In this document: positions 61,308 through 64,000 of the stretch, piece by piece | Layout of the letters: each line of letters begins with the position of its first letter | Position numbering within the stretch: the first letter of the stretch is position 1 | Origin: Colwellia psychrerythraea 34H | GTDB lineage: Bacteria; Pseudomonadota; Gammaproteobacteria; Enterobacterales; Alteromonadaceae | DNA: 64,000 nt | Direction of reading: 5' to 3' | Assembly: GCF_000012325.1 (NCBI RefSeq) | Contig: NC_003910.7 | Span: 3,844,001-3,908,000 of the forward strand | Translations under genes and position numbers: made by a program | The notes under the pieces: model-generated | Told to the model about the DNA's origin: nothing | The model's database searches: none | The model's input: the letters and a program-made list of their open reading frames with translations, nothing else

Positions 61308-61595
61308 ATGTCAGATCTTTTTGCTAAACGAATGGGGAGAGAGCTTATCTCTAAAGAGATAGGTAACATTATTTCTTATAATTACGTAAGAAATAGCTCT
61401 GCTATGCCTATTTCACCTTATTATCCCAGCGTACTCTCAAGTAGAATATTTCAAAAAATAAATGTACCAAAGAAATCAGCATTTCTTTTTATTCTTAATG
61501 CAAAATTTATTCATGTCAACTTGAAATCAAGCAAAGAGCTACTGTTCAGTGATGCTGAACAATATGAAATTATTATTTTGAGCCAAGTTCAATGA
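61308..61595 (+). CDS. Hypothetical small protein (95 residues)
   Basis: An open frame of 95 residues, beginning MSDLFAKRMGRELISKEIGN and ending EQYEIIILSQVQ, with AAGAG just before the ATG. I recognise no domain, signal peptide or membrane segment. It lies in the gap between the GH3 pair and ybaB, an area that looks like degraded sequence, so it may be a relic or chance frame rather than a gene. From 61142 to 61307 I see only a short GTTGTC/GACAAC stem (61158-61172). Confidence 0.35.
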   Translation: MSDLFAKRMGRELISKEIGNIISYNYVRNSSAMPISPYYPSVLSSRIFQKINVPKKSAFLFILNAKFIHVNLKSSKELLFSDAEQYEIIILSQVQ

Positions 61596-61625
61596 AAATG
61601 GCAGGAAACAATTTTGGCACAGTAA

Positions 61626-61736
61626 ATGGGGTATAAAGACAGAGGATTAATAAAAAAATATACGGGGGAATCGATTGACGATGACGAACCAGATTATATT
61701 AATCAGATAACTAATAAACTCGGCCAACTAAAGTAA
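61626..61736 (+). CDS. Possible tiny ORF or gene remnant (36 residues)
   Basis: ATG at 61626 to TAA at 61734-61736; the product starts GYKDRGLIKKYTGES and includes DDDEPDYINQITNKLG. The composition looks protein-like, but there is no good ribosome site and no recognised family. It may be the tail of a lost gene. Confidence 0.25.
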   Translation: MGYKDRGLIKKYTGESIDDDEPDYINQITNKLGQLK

Positions 61737-61763
61737 TTAGATTGTTACTACAGATTTTCCATC

Positions 61764-61796
61764 AAAAAAACTCAAGAACCTCTCGAGCTTTTTTAT
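61764..61796. terminator. Bidirectional terminator between hydrolase locus and ybaB
   Basis: CTCAAGA with TCTCGAG (one mismatch) flanked by seven A on one side and six T on the other, so it can serve both strands. It would end ybaB transcripts coming from the right. Confidence 0.75.
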
Positions 61797-61896
61797 TGGG
61801 TTAGAAAGAGCTTTTGAAATGAACTAAATATTGTCCCCTCTTCCACTTTTTAGCTTTAAACAACTATTAAACCACTGTTATATAATGGATTTATAT

Positions 61897-61917
61897 TTAA
61901 AACGGCATTTTCATCCC
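61897..61917 (-). repeat. 21-bp repeat at the ybaB 3' end
   Basis: Identical and in direct orientation to 17523-17543; it starts with the ybaB stop codon and runs into its last six codons. The two copies bound a segment of about 44.4 kb. Confidence 0.75.
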
Positions 61918-62223
61918 TGGTGGTAATTGCATACCGCCAGTAAGTGCGCCCATTTTATCTTTATTTTGCTCTTCAACACGACGTACAGCATCATTTACAG
62001 CAGCCGCTAGTAAATCTTCAATCATGTCTTTATCATCTTCCATTAAGCTGTCATCAAGCTCAACTTTACGAACACTATGACTACCCGTCATTGTTACTTT
62101 CACCATACCTGCGCCTGCTTCACCAACAACTTCCATTTGCGCTAGTTCTTCTTGCGCTTTAGCCATTTTAGCCTGCATTTGTTGGGCTTGCTTCATTAAG
62201 TTACCCATTCCGCCTTTCATCAT
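61897..62223 (-). CDS. ybaB: YbaB/EbfC-family nucleoid-associated protein
   Basis: Protein of 108 residues: [20 protein letters not shown] coiled helix, [16 protein letters not shown] strand pair, then [20 protein letters not shown] and the flexible end LPPGMKMPF. It is a DNA-binding dimer that coats the nucleoid. It sits downstream of dnaX, its usual place, 153 bp away. recR, normally next in the operon, does not follow. The start could be the second Met. The last 21 bp are duplicated at 17523. Confidence 0.95.
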   Translation of the reverse strand: MMKGGMGNLMKQAQQMQAKMAKAQEELAQMEVVGEAGAGMVKVTMTGSHSVRKVELDDSLMEDDKDMIEDLLAAAVNDAVRRVEEQNKDKMGALTGGMQLPPGMKMPF

Positions 62224-62376
62224 TTATTCTCCAATATTTCTAAGTAGACTGTTTATAAATTATATTTAAATGCTCAATGTAAGTATTTTACCTGAAACAC
62301 TGTAAGTTTTGAAATGAATTTATTCTAAAAGAATAATGGCAGTTCCAAAAGAAACGTTCAAAGTTATCATTCAACA

Positions 62377-64000
62377 TTAGCGAGGTGAAATACTCTCTTC
62401 ATTCAAACTTGCTTGAAAAGTTTCTTGCAAGGCAATCACCACGGCATCTTCTTTTAATAAAGTCTTAGCGTACTCTAGACGCTTATCATTAATTTGACCT
62501 TGAATTTGATATGGGTCGGCAACCGTTTCTTCCACAATATCAAGTGTAACCGTGATTTGTCTTGCTAAGAATTCACAAATAGCGCTCTGTAAATGTTGAT
62601 GAGCGATTTCAGTACTTAAATGTCTAGTTGCCTGATCTAGCTTAAGAATCAAATTATCATCAGTAGATTTTTCACTGATTGTTGCATGTATTGCTAATTG
62701 ACGAATACGCGCGGTAAGCTGCATTGAATCGATCATATGCGCCCATTTATCAACTTGATTCGCTTTTGTTACTTTTGCGGGATCTATACTATCTTGATGA
62801 AACGGTAAGTCAGGTTCTGGCGCAATGACCAAGCTTTCAGTTGATACAACTTGAGGCTTAACTGTAGCGTTAACACTGTCCTGAGTTTTATTTTTACTAT
62901 TGTCTGCCCTATTAGGTTGACGCAGAGTTGCGTCACTGGACTTTTTTGTTTGCTTCTCCAACTCTTTCTTTCGACTACGTAGCATATTCCGAGTCGCGAG
63001 CACAGAGCCTACCGGACTATGGATACTAAGTTGCCCTACTTGTTCATTGGGCACAATGGGCGCTGTATTTTGTTTTTCTTTATAACTTTCTACCACAGGC
63101 ACTTGTTGTGGAGCTTTAACTTCTTGAGAAACCACATGCTGCGCTGGGGTTTGATTTAATGAGTTATTCTCACTCTGTTTGAGTTCATCAGCTTGTTGCT
63201 CAATGGCAAGCATTTGCTCATTTAACTCAGTTTGTTGAGTATTGTCCGTAGCAGCAGCGGAGTCACTAATATCCACTTCAGCAAAGCTCTCAACAACGGC
63301 CTCTGTAACCGCTGCTTTAGCTATGTCAGCATTATTTGAAAGAGTTTCAGTGGTTTTTGACAAGTTATCATCATCGAAGCTAATCGCTGTGTTTTGCTCA
63401 ATATTATCTATAGTAGACTCATTGGTAAGCTGTGACTTTTGCATTGGTTTAAAAGCAAATAGTCGCAACAACGTCATATCAAAAGCAGCTTGTTCGTCAA
63501 AAGCGTACGGTAAATCTTTTCGGCCATTAAGGCTTATTTGGTAATAAAGTTGAACGTCTTCAGCTGACATGGCTTGACTAAACTTTTTCAATAAAGCCAA
63601 TAAGTCTGCCGGTAAATCAAAAGGTTGCTCAACTATTTGCATTAGAGCTATTTGATGAAATAGTTGAATTAATTCAGCAAATAAACGGCTATAACTTGGC
63701 GCATAAGAGGCTATCTCTTGAGATAAAGTCATCAACGCTTGGCTGTCTTGTTTTAGTAAAGTAATCACCAACTGGTAAACCCAGTTTTGATCTATACCAC
63801 CGAGCATCTGTTGAATATTAGTTAAGTTAATATGACCTTGCCCTTGAGCAATAGCCTGGTCGGTTAAACTTAATGAATCTCGCATACTGCCACGAGCAGC
63901 TTTAGCTAATAACGTCAGACAACCTTGCTCGTGACTCACTTGTTCATGAGAAAGTATTTCAGCAAGCTTATCTTCAATTTGTTTGACAGTTAACGCTTTT
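62377..64000 (-). CDS. dnaX: DNA polymerase III subunits gamma/tau (5' part outside window)
   Basis: The frame is open to the right edge; the visible part has 540 residues. It begins within the clamp-loader AAA+ region (KALTVKQIEDKLAEILSHEQ, CLTLLAKAARGSMRDSLSLT, DQAIAQGQG) followed by domain III. A long Gln/Glu/Ser-rich tether (about 185-330) comes next, then the tau-specific C-terminal part that contacts helicase and polymerase (WAHMIDSMQLTARIRQLAIH and the end NEESISPR). It loads the beta clamp and joins the replisome. A programmed -1 frameshift signal at 62918-62959 should produce the shorter gamma form. Confidence 0.95.
   Translation of the reverse strand, partial: KALTVKQIEDKLAEILSHEQVSHEQGCLTLLAKAARGSMRDSLSLTDQAIAQGQGHINLTNIQQMLGGIDQNWVYQLVITLLKQDSQALMTLSQEIASYAPSYSRLFAELIQLFHQIALMQIVEQPFDLPADLLALLKKFSQAMSAEDVQLYYQISLNGRKDLPYAFDEQAAFDMTLLRLFAFKPMQKSQLTNESTIDNIEQNTAISFDDDNLSKTTETLSNNADIAKAAVTEAVVESFAEVDISDSAAATDNTQQTELNEQMLAIEQQADELKQSENNSLNQTPAQHVVSQEVKAPQQVPVVESYKEKQNTAPIVPNEQVGQLSIHSPVGSVLATRNMLRSRKKELEKQTKKSSDATLRQPNRADNSKNKTQDSVNATVKPQVVSTESLVIAPEPDLPFHQDSIDPAKVTKANQVDKWAHMIDSMQLTARIRQLAIHATISEKSTDDNLILKLDQATRHLSTEIAHQHLQSAICEFLARQITVTLDIVEETVADPYQIQGQINDKRLEYAKTLLKEDAVVIALQETFQASLNEESISPR
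62918..62959 (-). promoter_or_regulatory. Programmed -1 ribosomal frameshift signal in dnaX
   Basis: On the minus strand, in order: an internal ribosome-site-like GGAG (62959-62956); 8 bases later the slippery heptamer A AAA AAG (62947-62941) with the correct phase (zero-frame codons AAA AAG); 5 bases later a perfect 7-bp stem TGACGCA/TGCGTCA with an ACTC loop (62935-62918). A -1 slip gives Val, Gln and then TGA. This is the same three-part layout known from Escherichia coli dnaX. Confidence 0.9.

Overview
The window looks like the chromosome of a marine, AT-rich gammaproteobacterium of the order Alteromonadales, most likely Colwellia or a close relative. This rests on the protein families (TonB-dependent receptors with attached halogenase genes, GPH-family sugar symporters, LacI-type operators, LytTR regulation) and on dnaX and ybaB at the right edge. 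No rRNA, tRNA, CRISPR array, integrase or intact transposase was seen. Almost everything else belongs to a large locus for using beta-glucan, most probably laminarin (beta-1,3-glucan with beta-1,6 branches).

Layout. (1) 1-8.3 kb: a GPH symporter (cut by the window edge) diverges from a TonB-dependent receptor across three perfect TGTAAGCGCTTACA operators. Two flavin-dependent halogenase-like genes and a sugar isomerase-like gene follow. (2) 8.3-9.4 kb: a wrecked GH3 gene. (3) 9.4-17.5 kb: a FucP/GluP-type sugar transporter diverges, over two more operators, from GH1 beta-glucosidase, two GPH symporters, a LacI regulator and glucokinase. (4) 17.5-18.3 kb: a 21-bp copy of the 3' end of ybaB, then relics of a Gfo/Idh/MocA oxidoreductase and a sugar isomerase. 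(5) 18.3-24 kb: AraC regulator, MATE transporter, small phosphatase, GH30 lipoprotein and a CBM9-like secreted protein. (6) 24-32.5 kb: a 1931-residue multimodular GH16 laminarinase beside a LytS/LytTR two-component pair. (7) 32.6-39.7 kb: two signal-less GH17 enzymes, a GH149/GH94-like phosphorylase and a malectin-GH16 lipoprotein. (8) 40.2-43.5 kb: a GH17 relic, then a GC-richer GH3-GH16 lipoprotein pair with a decayed copy of the GH3 tail. (9) 43.5-46.5 kb: SDR, VOC and polysaccharide-deacetylase genes, then a MITE-like repeat. (10) 46.5-54.5 kb: a second receptor cluster, receptor-SapC-cupin-halogenase-symporter. (11) 55-61.2 kb: a second MITE copy, another GPH symporter and two cytoplasmic-type GH3 enzymes. 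(12) 61.9-64 kb: ybaB and the 5'-truncated dnaX, which keeps a clear programmed frameshift signal.

How the genes may work together (inference): surface and outer-membrane GH16 enzymes cut laminarin, the receptors import oligosaccharides, GH30 and lipoprotein GH3 trim branches in the periplasm, and GPH/FucP transporters take sugars across the inner membrane. Cytoplasmic GH17, GH3, GH1 and the phosphorylase finish the work, and glucokinase feeds glycolysis. A LacI repressor probably controls the first third of the window; the two-component system may control the GH16/GH17 part.

The most interesting points are: the repeated receptor-SapC-cupin-halogenase association; a 44-kb segment bounded by direct repeats that match exactly the 3' end of ybaB; an unassigned triple module at the C-terminus of the giant GH16; the pairing of intracellular GH17 with a phosphorylase; and several partly decayed glycoside hydrolase genes that show the locus has been repeatedly remodelled.
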